In this document: positions 1-8,827 of the stretch, piece by piece
Layout: each line of letters begins with the position of its first letter
Position numbering within the stretch: the first letter of the stretch is position 1
Assembly: GCF_000499205.1 (NCBI RefSeq)
Contig: NZ_AWUK01000037.1
Location: 1-64,000 of the forward strand
Direction of reading: 5' to 3'
Origin: Paenibacillus sp. MAEPY2
Lineage (GTDB): Bacteria > Bacillota > Bacilli > Paenibacillales > Paenibacillaceae
Length of the DNA stretch: 64,000 nucleotides
Notes under the pieces: model-generated
Database searches by the model: none
What the model was told of the DNA's origin: nothing
What the model saw: the letters and a program-made list of their open reading frames with translations, nothing else
Position numbers and translations under genes: made by a program

Positions 1-77
1 TCATCCTACATAGAAAACAGATTTTGCGTGTTGACGTTGTACGATGGATTGCATTTGCCCTGCAGATGCATTAATAT

Positions 78-150
78 TCCCTGATAGCTCAGTTGGTAGA
101 GCACTCGACTGTTAATCGAGTTGTCACAGGTTCGAGCCCTGTTCGGGGAG
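78..150 (+). tRNA. tRNA-Asn (GTT)
   Basis: Full cloverleaf: the acceptor stem starting TCCCTGA pairs with TCGGGGA, the T arm is GGTTCGAGCC-like and the anticodon GTT sits in the loop of the CGACT/ATCG stem. The discriminator is G150 and CCA is encoded at 151-153. It is the first gene of a nine-tRNA cluster that may extend upstream of the window. Confidence 0.97.
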
Positions 151-157
151 CCATTAA

Positions 158-229
158 GGCCCGTTGGTCAAGGGGTTAAGACACCTCCCTTTCACGGAGG
201 TAACAGGGGTTCGAATCCCCTACGGGTCA
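158..229 (+). tRNA. tRNA-Glu (TTC)
   Basis: The acceptor GGCCCGT pairs with ACGGGTC, the anticodon loop is CTTTCAC (TTC) and the discriminator is A229. CCA is not encoded, unlike most neighbours. The last 15 bases of the gene plus two following bases (215-231) are repeated exactly at 332-348, about 117 bp downstream. Confidence 0.97.
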
Positions 230-348
230 TAGCTATATTTATTAGCTTAAAAAAGGGATGAGAATCCCAAAGTTTCGTCGGAGGATAAACTTCGTTCGAG
301 ACTGCGAAGCAGTTGCTAACGAAGTGAGAGTATCCCCTACGGGTCATA
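215..348. repeat. Hairpin element flanked by a duplicated tRNA-Glu 3' end
   Basis: A 17-bp direct repeat, ATCCCCTACGGGTCATA, lies at 215-231 (3' end of tRNA-Glu) and again at 332-348, just before tRNA-Val. Between the copies are two hairpins: GGGAT/ATCCC at 255-268, and a nested one with outer arms CTTCGTT (290-296) and AACGAAG (318-324) and inner arms ACTGC/GCAGT (301-313). No other tRNA spacer in the cluster is longer than about 27 bases. The arrangement resembles a site-specific integration scar or a small palindromic element that duplicated the tRNA end. No ORF of useful size lies inside. Confidence 0.7.
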
Positions 349-353
349 AATAT

Positions 354-426
354 GGAGGCTTAGCTCAGCTGGGAGAGCATCTGCCTTACAAGCAGAGGGT
401 CGGGGGTTCGATCCCCTCAGCCTCCA
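354..426 (+). tRNA. tRNA-Val (TAC)
   Basis: The acceptor GGAGGCT pairs with AGCCTCC, the anticodon loop is CTTACAA (TAC), the T arm is GGGGGTTCGATCCCC, the discriminator is A426 and CCA is encoded at 427-429. Confidence 0.97.
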
Positions 427-449
427 CCATATAGTTTTCTGAATAACGA

Positions 450-523
<74 letters not shown>

Positions 524-550
524 TTATACTTTCTACCAAGAAAGTGATCT

Positions 551-625
551 GGAACCGTGGTGTAGTTGGCCTAACATGCCTGCCTGTCACGCAGGAGATC
601 GCGGGTTCGAATCCCGTCGGTTCCG
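551..625 (+). tRNA. tRNA-Asp (GTC)
   Basis: The acceptor GGAACCG pairs with CGGTTCC, the anticodon loop is CTGTCAC (GTC), the discriminator is G625 and CCA is encoded at 626-628. Confidence 0.97.
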
Positions 626-649
626 CCATTTTTTATCTTATTACCGCTT

Positions 650-721
650 GCGGACGTGGCTCAGCGGTAGAGCATCGCCTTGCCAAGGCGAGGGTCGCGG
701 GTTCGATTCCCGTCGTCCGCT
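650..721 (+). tRNA. tRNA-Gly (GCC)
   Basis: The acceptor GCGGACG pairs with CGTCCGC, the anticodon loop is TTGCCAA (GCC), the discriminator is T721 and CCA is encoded at 722-724. Confidence 0.97.
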
Positions 722-732
722 CCATATTATTT

Positions 733-806
733 GCGCCCTTAGCTCAGCTGGATAGAGCGTTTGACTACGAATCAAAAGGCCGGGAGTTCGAATCTCTCAG
801 GGCGCG
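733..806 (+). tRNA. tRNA-Arg (ACG)
   Basis: The acceptor GCGCCCT pairs with AGGGCGC, the anticodon loop is CTACGAA (ACG, normally read as ICG after deamination), the discriminator is G806 and CCA is encoded at 807-809. Confidence 0.97.
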
Positions 807-823
807 CCATTATAACTTCATAT

Positions 824-902
824 GCCGGCGTGGCGGAATGGCAGACGCGCTCGACTCAAAATCGAGTGGGAAACCGTGGAGGTTCGAGTCCTCTCGCCGG
901 TA
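824..902 (+). tRNA. tRNA-Leu (CAA)
   Basis: A 79-base tRNA with the acceptor GCCGGCG paired to CGCCGGT (one G-U pair at the end), the anticodon CAA in CTCAAAA, and a lengthened variable region. The discriminator is A902 and CCA is not encoded. Confidence 0.94.
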
Positions 903-909
903 TAGATAA

Positions 910-983
910 CGGGATGTAGCTCAGCTTGGTAGAGCACCTGGTTTGGGACCAGGGGGTCGCATGTTCAAATCGTGTCATCCCGA
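910..983 (+). tRNA. tRNA-Pro (TGG)
   Basis: The acceptor CGGGATG pairs with CATCCCG, the anticodon loop is TTTGGGA (TGG) and the discriminator is A983. It is the last tRNA before the cluster terminator. Confidence 0.96.
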
Positions 984-990
984 TCTCAAA

Positions 991-1030
991 AAAGACAGAC
1001 TATCTTTTCATAGATAGTCTGTCTTTTTAT
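991..1030 (+). terminator. Intrinsic terminator of the tRNA cluster
   Basis: A 14-bp perfect stem (AAAGACAGACTATC / GATAGTCTGTCTTT) with loop TTTTCATA is followed by a T-rich tail. It starts eight bases after tRNA-Pro. Confidence 0.95.
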
Positions 1031-1215
1031 TTATATTTTGAAGTATGCTGAGCTAACAACCTCTTCACTCATGGCAACCTTTAATAAGGGAATATCTATA
1101 GCTTTTATCTTGTTTGCGCTCAAGTGCAGCGCATTACTGATGCCATAGGTTGATTTTGCATAAACCCCAAGTCTTTCGGTCACAATAAGTTTAAAAAGTG
1201 ATAGAAGGGGTTCAT

Positions 1216-1908
1216 GTGAACACGTTTAACTTCAAAAAACAATTCAAGAGACGCTGGCGTCGGTGGAAACGAACAGTATGGATGACTGCAGCGCTGGCTG
1301 CTGTAGCTATATTGGCTTACAGTGGTTTGCCGATTTCTTCTGCGATCGAGCGTTTACTAACGACCAATTTCAGTGAGGCAGTATCCGTAATGGGACCTGC
1401 TACGAATGAACAAAGGTCTGAGCAAGAAATTCAGACTTTGATGGAACAACTCGGGTCTGATCCGGACCGTTTAACGAGTGTTGTGCTGGAGACGCAATAT
1501 ATATGTGGGGTAGAGACGGAACAATTGGGAAAGATGGCTGTTCCTCAATGGAAGATGCTGCTAGTTCAACATCCGGATTGGGATGCTCAGGTTGAGTCAG
1601 CAGCAGTGTTACGCGTTAAGCAACATGTGGACGATCTTTCTCCACTATGTAAAGAGCAGGCGTATATTAGTATAGATGCTGTGGGCAATCTCAACCTTTA
1701 TGAGGGGCGACCAGCAGAAGAGAAAGTCATCCGTACTTTTTTTCAAATGGACGTAGGAACGTTGGAGACTTCATTGCCGGAAGGTGTGTTGGAGCAGTTG
1801 CAGCAGGGGATCCGTATTCAGGACAAGGATGAGTATGATAGTGTGATTTCGACGTTCAGCGATTATGCGGTGGATGAAGCCAATAAAGAAATCCGTAATG
1901 GCGGATAA
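1216..1908 (+). CDS. bofC: BofC-like intercompartmental signalling protein
   Basis: The product is 230 aa. The GTG at 1216 is chosen because GAAGGGG (1204-1210) lies five bases upstream; the in-frame GTG at 1198 has no such site. A basic N-terminus is followed by one membrane segment (about residues 20-38), so the bulk is likely extracytoplasmic. The second half matches what I know of the BofC C-terminal domain: the block around ISIDAVGNLNLYEG, EEKVIRTFFQMD and the GIRIQDKDEYDSVISTF segment. In B. subtilis, BofC is made in the forespore and slows SpoIVB signalling for sigma-K activation, and its gene also sits beside the ruv genes. A terminator separates it from ruvC here. The function is inferred from the family. 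Confidence 0.88.
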   Translation: MNTFNFKKQFKRRWRRWKRTVWMTAALAAVAILAYSGLPISSAIERLLTTNFSEAVSVMGPATNEQRSEQEIQTLMEQLGSDPDRLTSVVLETQYICGVETEQLGKMAVPQWKMLLVQHPDWDAQVESAAVLRVKQHVDDLSPLCKEQAYISIDAVGNLNLYEGRPAEEKVIRTFFQMDVGTLETSLPEGVLEQLQQGIRIQDKDEYDSVISTFSDYAVDEANKEIRNGG

Positions 1909-2011
1909 ATAAATAGGCTGATCTGCATTGAACGTATTTGTTTACATTGTATAGAGGAGAAGTACCTGCTCGAAGGACATTCACAGCTTATACAACATAC
2001 GAAGTGAAGCG

Positions 2012-2036
2012 AAGGACATCGAAAGATGTCCTTTTT
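2012..2036 (+). terminator. Terminator between bofC and ruvC
   Basis: A 9-bp perfect stem AAGGACATC/GATGTCCTT with a GAAA loop runs into CTTTTTG. It implies that ruvC has its own promoter; a TATAAT hexamer at 2153-2158 is the best -10 candidate, though its -35 is weak. Confidence 0.85.
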
Positions 2037-2203
2037 GTCGTTCCATGACCGAAACACCTGAATATAGGAGATAACGATTGTTGGTTGTTCACGAAATTCA
2101 GGCGAGTGTAAGGACGGACAAAGTTTTTCCTGCCGCAGGGTCTATCTTTTGTTATAATGAAATGAACGATACATATGTTCGCTTTTGTAAGGGAGAGATG
2201 GAT

Positions 2204-2707
2204 TTGCGTTTTTTGGGAATTGACCCGGGGATTGCGATTGTCGGTTTTGGTTTTGTGGATAAAATCGGCAGTAAGGTAACCCCTGTACAATATGGCTGTA
2301 TTCAGACTGAAGCTCATACCCCTGAAGAAGAACGGCTGCTTCATGTATATGAGGGCATGGTACAGCTGATTGATAAATATAAACCGGACGCGGTAGCGCT
2401 GGAGAAACTTTTTTTTAATCGTAACGTCACAACAGCGATGTCTGTCAGTCAGGCGAGAGGTGTCATGGTACTGGCTGCTGCCCAGAAGGGACTGCCTATT
2501 GCCGAATATACGCCGATGCAGATTAAGCAGGCGATTGTTGGATACGGAAAAGCGGAGAAGCGGCAAGTACAGGAGATGGTCAAAATGTTTTTGCGTTTAC
2601 AGGCGATTCCGAAGCCGGATGACGTAGCGGATGCTTTGGCTGTAGCCGTGTGCCATGCACACTCCTATACATTAAATTCCAAGTTGAATGAGGTATTGCG
2701 AAAATGA
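2204..2707 (+). CDS. ruvC: Holliday junction resolvase RuvC
   Basis: An endonuclease of 167 aa that cuts four-way junctions moved by RuvAB. The expected acidic residues are visible: D7 (GIDPG), E67 (ALEKLFF), D139/D140 and D143 (PDDVADALA). A TTG start at 2204 is preferred over the upstream ATG at 2198 because GGGAG (2191-2195) is eight bases from TTG but only two from ATG; the TTG start also gives the usual family N-terminus. Its stop overlaps the ruvA start (ATGA). B. subtilis lacks RuvC and uses RecU, so the gene helps mark the lineage. Confidence 0.95.
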   Translation: MRFLGIDPGIAIVGFGFVDKIGSKVTPVQYGCIQTEAHTPEEERLLHVYEGMVQLIDKYKPDAVALEKLFFNRNVTTAMSVSQARGVMVLAAAQKGLPIAEYTPMQIKQAIVGYGKAEKRQVQEMVKMFLRLQAIPKPDDVADALAVAVCHAHSYTLNSKLNEVLRK

Positions 2708-3318
2708 TTGATTTTCTAAGAGGACAGTTTATACATCTGGAGAACGAATATATTGTGCTTGATGTGCACGGAGTCGGTTATCGTGTGTTCTGTCCGAATC
2801 CTTTTGCATTTGCGAAGCAAGAGGGCGAAATTATGGTGTATACCCATCACCATGTACGTGAAGATGCGATATTGCTGTTTGGTTTTGCTACTCGGGAGGA
2901 ACAGAAGTTATTTCGCAAGCTGATCGAGGTATCAGGTATTGGCCCCAAAGTTGCTCTGGGTATACTTGCTGGCGGTACGCCGGATCATGTCGTGACGGCC
3001 ATTTATCAAGAGAATCTGACGTTCCTGACCAAACTTCCGGGAATTGGCAAGAAAACAGCGCAGCGTATGATACTGGACCTCAAGGACAAATTGGATGGTT
3101 TCGGTGCTGCCACGTATGCAACAGGTTTGTTTGCTCCTCCTTCAGAAGAAGCAGGAAGCGGCTCTGCCTGGGATGAGGCTCGTGAAGGTCTCAAGGCGCT
3201 GGGTTATACCGACAGTGAGCTCGATAAAGTATGGCTCAAACTGAAGAAAGATGTTACTTCGGCAGATTCTGTTGATGTGTTAATGAAACGGGCACTGCAA
3301 ATGCTGTTTACAGGATAA
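2704..3318 (+). CDS. ruvA: Holliday junction branch migration protein RuvA
   Basis: A 204-aa junction-binding subunit, normal for the family. It has an N-terminal OB-fold (residues 1-65), two helix-hairpin-helix motifs (VSGIGPKVALGIL near 76-88 and LPGIGKKTAQRMI near 111-123), and a C-terminal domain after an acidic, Ala/Gly-rich linker that contacts RuvB. It overlaps the ruvC stop by four bases, so translation is probably coupled. Confidence 0.97.
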   Translation: MIDFLRGQFIHLENEYIVLDVHGVGYRVFCPNPFAFAKQEGEIMVYTHHHVREDAILLFGFATREEQKLFRKLIEVSGIGPKVALGILAGGTPDHVVTAIYQENLTFLTKLPGIGKKTAQRMILDLKDKLDGFGAATYATGLFAPPSEEAGSGSAWDEAREGLKALGYTDSELDKVWLKLKKDVTSADSVDVLMKRALQMLFTG

Positions 3319-3373
3319 TTAATTTTGCCTCTATAATAGAGCAGTAAGCCGCATAAAAAAGGTAGGGATGAAC

Positions 3374-4384
3374 ATGGATGACCGGATTATTTCCGCGAAC
3401 CTGATGATGGAGGATCAAGCTGTGGAGCTCAGCCTTCGTCCCCGGTATTTGAATGAATATATCGGGCAGAACCAGGCCAAGGAGAATTTGAAAATATACA
3501 TTGAAGCCGCCAAAATGCGTAATGAGGCGCTCGATCATGTGTTATTATATGGCCCGCCTGGACTTGGGAAAACAACACTTGCGAATATCATTGCCAACGA
3601 ATTGGGTGTTAACTTGCGTACGACATCAGGACCAGCAATTGAACGCCCAGGCGATCTGGCTGCGTTGCTGACTAACCTGCAAGAAGGCGATGTCCTGTTT
3701 ATTGACGAGATTCATCGCCTTCATCGTACGGTAGAAGAAGTAATGTATCCCGCGATGGAAGACTTTGCGTTGGATATCATGATCGGAAAAGGCCCAAGTG
3801 CCCGCTCTGTACGTCTTGATCTGCCATCATTTACACTGATTGGTGCTACAACCCGCGCAGGCTTGCTGTCTGCGCCTCTCAGAGACCGGTTTGGTGTTAT
3901 TAGTCGGCTGGAATTCTACACGGTGGATGAGCTGGCCTACATCGTCTCACGAGCCTCCGAGATTCTAGGGGTGGAGATTGTTGGTAATGCCGCTGAGGAG
4001 ATCGCATTGCGCTCCCGTGGGACGCCAAGGATTGCCAATCGTCTGCTAAAAAGAGTGCGTGACTTTGCTCAGGTACGGGGTGATGGTATCATCACACAGA
4101 CTCTGGCGGAAGAAGCACTGCAACGTCTTCAGATTGATCCGCGCGGTCTGGACGAGATCGATCACAAGATGCTCAAATCAATGATTAACAGTTTCCGCGG
4201 AGGCCCGGTGGGTCTGGATACGATTGCCGCTACGATCGGTGAAGAGAGTCAAACCATTGAGGATGTTTACGAGCCCTATCTGCTGCAGATTGGTATGCTT
4301 CAACGTACACCGAGGGGCAGAATTGTAACGGACCAGGCCTATCATCATCTGGGTTTGCCTGTTCCACCGAGAGATGCCAAATAA
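3374..4384 (+). CDS. ruvB: Holliday junction branch migration helicase RuvB
   Basis: A 336-aa AAA+ motor. Walker A is GPPGLGKT (60-67), Walker B is FIDEIH (109-114), sensor 1 lies in the GATTRAG block and the arginine-finger region in LRDRFG. A C-terminal winged helix ends the protein. The second ATG (3374) is chosen over 3368 because GGTAGGG at 3361-3367 is then six bases away, and MDDRIISAN resembles other RuvB starts. It is third in the ruvCAB set. Confidence 0.97.
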   Translation: MDDRIISANLMMEDQAVELSLRPRYLNEYIGQNQAKENLKIYIEAAKMRNEALDHVLLYGPPGLGKTTLANIIANELGVNLRTTSGPAIERPGDLAALLTNLQEGDVLFIDEIHRLHRTVEEVMYPAMEDFALDIMIGKGPSARSVRLDLPSFTLIGATTRAGLLSAPLRDRFGVISRLEFYTVDELAYIVSRASEILGVEIVGNAAEEIALRSRGTPRIANRLLKRVRDFAQVRGDGIITQTLAEEALQRLQIDPRGLDEIDHKMLKSMINSFRGGPVGLDTIAATIGEESQTIEDVYEPYLLQIGMLQRTPRGRIVTDQAYHHLGLPVPPRDAK

Positions 4385-4454
4385 ATTGTGATTATATATC
4401 AAAGAGATTCATTTCAAAATACAACTTGGGACAAACATGGAGAGGAGACTGATC

Positions 4455-6542
4455 GTGGGGAAAGCAATGCAAACAAAGAAGTGGAGTCGGCGTTTGAAGG
4501 TTCTGGCCGCAGCTCTGTTGACGGTAGGGTGTCTGCAAGTGCCTGTGTATGCCGCTGAAAGTGATGGACAGATGATCCGGGTAGCCATGTTTGCGAACCT
4601 GGGGAGTACGTATAAATCGACTACACCATTGATTACGCTTGAGTCGAGTGGAAAATGGAATATTGGTTCCGAAAGCGGAGCAAGCATAACCCTTCCGGCA
4701 GGACAAATCCGTTTCAGTGCGGATGGATTCCGCGTCAAAGTATTGGAAACAGGGGATTTCAAAACGGCAGCAGCAGCTGCGAAATTGTTGCAGGCCACCA
4801 GCGATAAACCGTTGTTGTTTACAACGTCTCTGAATGGTAAAGCAACCTATCAGCTCTACATCGGTAACTATGCTACAGAAGCGTTGGCCGGACAAGCGGT
4901 AGCACGCGTGCAAAAGGTGGCCGCAGCCCAACTGGGGGGACAAAAACCAGCGGTGACGGGCAGCAAGCGTCTATCGGCTGGAGTCTACAGTTCACTTCAA
5001 GAGGCAGAAACAGCGCAAGCGTCCTTTTTATCGGCAGGAGTTAGTGCCTACACGGTGCTTCAACTGGATGGAGGAAGTCAAGGGTATACCGTATGGGTTG
5101 GTGAAGCCTCAACAGATGCTGAGCTGGCAACATTCAAAAAGAGTGTGGAAGCCAGTGTTCCAGGAGTATCCCTATCTCCGGTAAACAGTAATAGTGCTGC
5201 ACTTATCATTCGTCAGGATGCCGGGTTAAGTACGGATACACTTAAAACAGCACCGCACTACACCATTGCTGGAAGTGAAGCCAAGGCGTTTGTACAAGGA
5301 GACGGCAGTGGAATCAAAGTGGTGGAACGTTCAGGGCGGACATATCGCGGTAACATGGAAATTAGCATTGTAAGCGGCGATTTGGCTTTGGTTAATGTCG
5401 TTCCACTGGAGCAATATTTATACTCCGTTGTTGGTGCGGAAGTTTATTCATCCTGGCCAGCAGAAGCACTGAAAGTACAGGCTGTCGCAGCACGTTCTTA
5501 TGCACTTCAACAAGGGGAGCGTTTCAAAATTGCCAATGTCGTGGATACCACGCTCAGTCAGGCATACAACGGAATGGGCTCAGAGAATGATAAGGTCTCC
5601 AGCGCGGTTGATGCCACCTCTGGAGAAGTTATCAAGAGCGGTGGTAAGATTGTGGAAGCTGTATTCTCTTCCAATGCAGGGGGACAGACTGCTGACCCAT
5701 CCGAGGTATGGAACGGGGGCGCGGGTGTGTTCAGCAACGTGGACAGCCCGGGAGACACATCGGCCCAAGCTGGATTACAAACATGGTATCATGTGCTGTT
5801 GAGTACAGGAGTCAGCGGCTATATCCGTGAGGATAATGTAAAAGAATTAACGACCAAAACGGATGCGGGTTTAGCCAAAGTAACGGTTACTGCCCAAAAT
5901 ACCAATGTGCGTCCCATTCCGTTAATTCAATCCAATGTTGAACCTGTAGCGAAAATAAATCCAGGCAACGAGGCTGTTGTTCTGGCCAAAGTGCCGCAAT
6001 CCAATGATTATGCTTGGGTAAGAGGACCATTCACGTCAGCTCAATTGGTTAAATCCTTGCAGGGTAAAACGACTTCTACTGTTCCATCTTCGATTTCAAC
6101 GCTGGAAGTGACCAAGCGTGGGCCATCAGGAAGAGCACTTGAAGTCACTGCCAATGGCCAGCCTATGTCGGTGAAATATGCAGATACATACCGCTCTGCT
6201 TTAGGTGGATTACCGAGTACTTTATTTGATATTGCAGGGACCGGAAGTTATACTGTATTAGGCGCTGACGGCAAAACAGCAAGCAAAACCGGCTCACAGG
6301 GTGCTGCTGTACTATCTGCCTCAGGCACAGGAACTTCATCCAGTAATGCTCTGGTGGTTATGAGTGGTGATGGTCAAGCGCGAGCTGTAACTCAGGGCCA
6401 AAGTTTTATGATCATCGGTCAGGGCAACGGGCACGGATTGGGCTTGTCCCAATGGGGTGCCAAAGGCATGGCAGATGAAGGGTATGATTACCAGGCAATA
6501 TTGAAACACTATTATCAAAATGCGACTATTGTTAAGGAATGA
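4455..6542 (+). CDS. SpoIID/LytB-domain protein with SPOR-like repeats
   Basis: About 695 aa. The GTG at 4455 follows GAGGAGA (4442-4448) by six bases. A signal peptide ends near the VYAAES segment, so the protein is exported. SPOR-like segments of alternating strand and helix follow (near the LFTTSLNGKATYQLYIGNY region). The SpoIID domain is clear from VPLEQYLYSVVGAEVYSSWP, AVAARSYALQ and the terminal GQGNGHGLGLSQWGAKGMA. Family members are lytic transglycosylases or amidase enhancers acting on peptidoglycan, as in engulfment or cell separation. It lies between ruvB and queA, where B. subtilis has no such gene, and its stop is eight bases from queA. Whether it acts in spores or growth cannot be told from sequence. 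Confidence 0.88.
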   Translation: MGKAMQTKKWSRRLKVLAAALLTVGCLQVPVYAAESDGQMIRVAMFANLGSTYKSTTPLITLESSGKWNIGSESGASITLPAGQIRFSADGFRVKVLETGDFKTAAAAAKLLQATSDKPLLFTTSLNGKATYQLYIGNYATEALAGQAVARVQKVAAAQLGGQKPAVTGSKRLSAGVYSSLQEAETAQASFLSAGVSAYTVLQLDGGSQGYTVWVGEASTDAELATFKKSVEASVPGVSLSPVNSNSAALIIRQDAGLSTDTLKTAPHYTIAGSEAKAFVQGDGSGIKVVERSGRTYRGNMEISIVSGDLALVNVVPLEQYLYSVVGAEVYSSWPAEALKVQAVAARSYALQQGERFKIANVVDTTLSQAYNGMGSENDKVSSAVDATSGEVIKSGGKIVEAVFSSNAGGQTADPSEVWNGGAGVFSNVDSPGDTSAQAGLQTWYHVLLSTGVSGYIREDNVKELTTKTDAGLAKVTVTAQNTNVRPIPLIQSNVEPVAKINPGNEAVVLAKVPQSNDYAWVRGPFTSAQLVKSLQGKTTSTVPSSISTLEVTKRGPSGRALEVTANGQPMSVKYADTYRSALGGLPSTLFDIAGTGSYTVLGADGKTASKTGSQGAAVLSASGTGTSSSNALVVMSGDGQARAVTQGQSFMIIGQGNGHGLGLSQWGAKGMADEGYDYQAILKHYYQNATIVKE

Positions 6543-6549
6543 ATAGAAT

Positions 6550-7578
6550 ATGAATGTGAACTTATATGATTTTGAATTGCCGGAGAAATTGATTGCACAG
6601 ACGCCGCTGCTTGACCGCACGGCGTCCCGGTTGCTTACCTTAAACAAGGAAAGCGGTGAGGTTAACCATCACACGTTTCCTGATATTATCGACTTCCTCC
6701 ACTCTGGAGATACACTGGTGCTGAATGATACACGTGTTCTTCCAGCCCGTTTGTTCGGGACTAAGGAAGGTACGGGGGCAAAGGCGGAAGTGCTCCTGCT
6801 CAAAAACGTGGAGGGCGACCGTTGGGAAGCTCTGGTTAAACCAGGCAAGAAGCTGAAAGCCGGCTCAGTCATCGTTTTTAGCGACGAGCTCAGAGCTGTT
6901 ATTGATGAAGAAGGCGAGATGGGAGCGCGTTTGCTTACGTTCTCCTATGATGGAATCTTTCAGGAGATTCTGGATCGTCTGGGTGAAATGCCACTGCCTC
7001 CTTATATCAGAGAGACACTGGATGATCGCGAAAGATATCAAACGGTATATGCGAAGCATGAAGGATCAGCTGCTGCGCCGACAGCAGGATTACATTTTAC
7101 GGATGAACTGCTGAACCGGATTCGGGATAAAGGCGTTAATATAGCTTTCATCACGCTTCACGTGGGACTCGGAACATTTCGGCCTATGTCGGTTGATAAT
7201 GTTGAAGAGCATGTTATGCATGAGGAATACTATTCCTTGTCTCAAGAGACGGCGGATCTGATTAATGAAACGAAAAAACGTGGTAACCGTATATTTGCTG
7301 TAGGAACGACAAGTTGCCGAACACTTGAAACGGTGGGAAGCAAATTTGAAGACGGGCAGCTGCAAGAGAGCAGCGGCTGGACCAAAATCTTTATCTACCC
7401 GGGATATACGTTCAAGGTGATTGACGGGATGCTTACGAATTTCCATCTTCCCAAATCCACATTGGTCATGCTGGTCAGTGCACTTGCGGGCAGAGAACAA
7501 ATCATGCATGCATATGAGGAAGCAATTAAAGAACAATACCGTTTCTTTAGCTTTGGCGATGCCATGTTGATTTATTAA
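6550..7578 (+). CDS. queA: tRNA ribosyltransferase-isomerase QueA
   Basis: 342 aa, full length. It transfers and isomerises the ribosyl group of S-adenosylmethionine onto preQ1-tRNA to give epoxyqueuosine. Family blocks include LPEKLIAQTPL at the start, LNDTRVLPARLFG, EGSAAAPTAGLHFT and FHLPKSTLVMLVSAL. AAGGAATGA overlaps the upstream stop and serves as the ribosome binding site. It is directly followed by tgt, the previous enzyme of the pathway. Confidence 0.97.
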   Translation: MNVNLYDFELPEKLIAQTPLLDRTASRLLTLNKESGEVNHHTFPDIIDFLHSGDTLVLNDTRVLPARLFGTKEGTGAKAEVLLLKNVEGDRWEALVKPGKKLKAGSVIVFSDELRAVIDEEGEMGARLLTFSYDGIFQEILDRLGEMPLPPYIRETLDDRERYQTVYAKHEGSAAAPTAGLHFTDELLNRIRDKGVNIAFITLHVGLGTFRPMSVDNVEEHVMHEEYYSLSQETADLINETKKRGNRIFAVGTTSCRTLETVGSKFEDGQLQESSGWTKIFIYPGYTFKVIDGMLTNFHLPKSTLVMLVSALAGREQIMHAYEEAIKEQYRFFSFGDAMLIY

Positions 7579-7623
7579 GTTGTGAAGGTATTACGATTAA
7601 TTTTTAGAGGATGATTAAAACCA

Positions 7624-8760
7624 ATGGCAGCAATTACGTATGAACATATCAAAACCTGTAAACAATCCGGAGCCCGTTTGGGACGTGTACATACACCTCA
7701 CGGTATTATTGAGACACCAACCTTCATGCCTGTAGGAACACAGGCGACGGTGAAGACGATGAGTCCCGAAGAGCTGAAAGAGATGGATGCTCAAATCATT
7801 TTGAGTAACACCTATCATCTGTTTCTGAGACCTGGGCATGAAATTATACGTCAGGCAGGCGGACTGCACAAATTTATGAACTGGGATCGTCCGATTTTGA
7901 CTGACAGTGGCGGGTTCCAAGTGTTTTCTCTGAGTGAGATGCGCAAAATTACGGAGGAAGGCGTTAACTTCCGCTCCCACCTCAATGGGGACAAAAAGTT
8001 CCTTTCGCCTGAAGTGGCAATGGAAATTCAGAATGCACTGGGCTCCGATATTATGATGGCATTTGATGAATGCCCGCCGTATCCGGCAGAGTATGAATAT
8101 GTAAAAAAATCACTTGAAAGAACGAGTCGCTGGGCAGAACGTTGTCTGGAAAGTCATGCTCGTCCGAATGATCAAGGGCTGTTTGCCATCGTACAGGGAG
8201 GCATGCATGAAGATCTTCGCCGCCAGAGCGCGGCAGATTTGACTTCCATGGATTTCCCGGGGTATGCTATTGGTGGACTGAGTGTTGGAGAACCGAAACA
8301 TTTGATGTATGGTGTGTTGGACTACACCGTTCCTTTGTTGCCGTCCAATAAACCACGCTATCTAATGGGTGTTGGTTCACCCGATGCATTGATTGAGGGA
8401 TCGATTCGCGGAGTGGACATGTTCGATTGTGTTCTGCCTACCCGAATTGCCCGTAACGGAACTACAATGACCAGCCAAGGACGTCTGGTAGTTCGTAATG
8501 CCAAGTTTGCAAGTGATTTTGGGCCACTAGACCCTGAATGTGATTGCTACACTTGCCGTAACTATTCCAGAGCTTATCTGCGTCATTTAATCAAAGCGGA
8601 TGAAACGTTTGGCTTGCGTTTGACGACCATCCACAATCTTCACTTCTTGCAGAATTTGATGCGCAATGTGCGCAAAGCCATAATGGAAGATCGTCTGCTT
8701 GATTTCCGGGATGAATTTTTCGATCAATATGGTCTTCATGACAATGACAGAGGTTTCTGA
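7624..8760 (+). CDS. tgt: tRNA-guanine transglycosylase
   Basis: 378 aa. It exchanges guanine-34 for preQ1 in GUN anticodons (Tyr, His, Asn, Asp). The general acid/base Asp is D94 (TDSGGFQ), the nucleophile D265 (RGVDMFDCV), and the zinc site is C306, C308, C311 and H337. It lies 45 bases after queA in the same operon. Confidence 0.97.
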   Translation: MAAITYEHIKTCKQSGARLGRVHTPHGIIETPTFMPVGTQATVKTMSPEELKEMDAQIILSNTYHLFLRPGHEIIRQAGGLHKFMNWDRPILTDSGGFQVFSLSEMRKITEEGVNFRSHLNGDKKFLSPEVAMEIQNALGSDIMMAFDECPPYPAEYEYVKKSLERTSRWAERCLESHARPNDQGLFAIVQGGMHEDLRRQSAADLTSMDFPGYAIGGLSVGEPKHLMYGVLDYTVPLLPSNKPRYLMGVGSPDALIEGSIRGVDMFDCVLPTRIARNGTTMTSQGRLVVRNAKFASDFGPLDPECDCYTCRNYSRAYLRHLIKADETFGLRLTTIHNLHFLQNLMRNVRKAIMEDRLLDFRDEFFDQYGLHDNDRGF

Positions 8761-8827
8761 TAAGGAGTTTTGCGGAGCCGAAGTAACAAGCTTTACTTGT
8801 AAGTATAGTCGATAAGGGGGAGTTTGA

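Noticed and set aside
1..77. TTGACG at 31-36 as a promoter of the tRNA cluster
   Set aside because: The matching -10 position reads TTTGCC, which is too poor, and the cluster may start outside the window.
544..909. A 121-codon open frame across the tRNA-Asp to tRNA-Leu genes
   Set aside because: It consists of tRNA genes read through. No ribosome binding site and no protein-like pattern.
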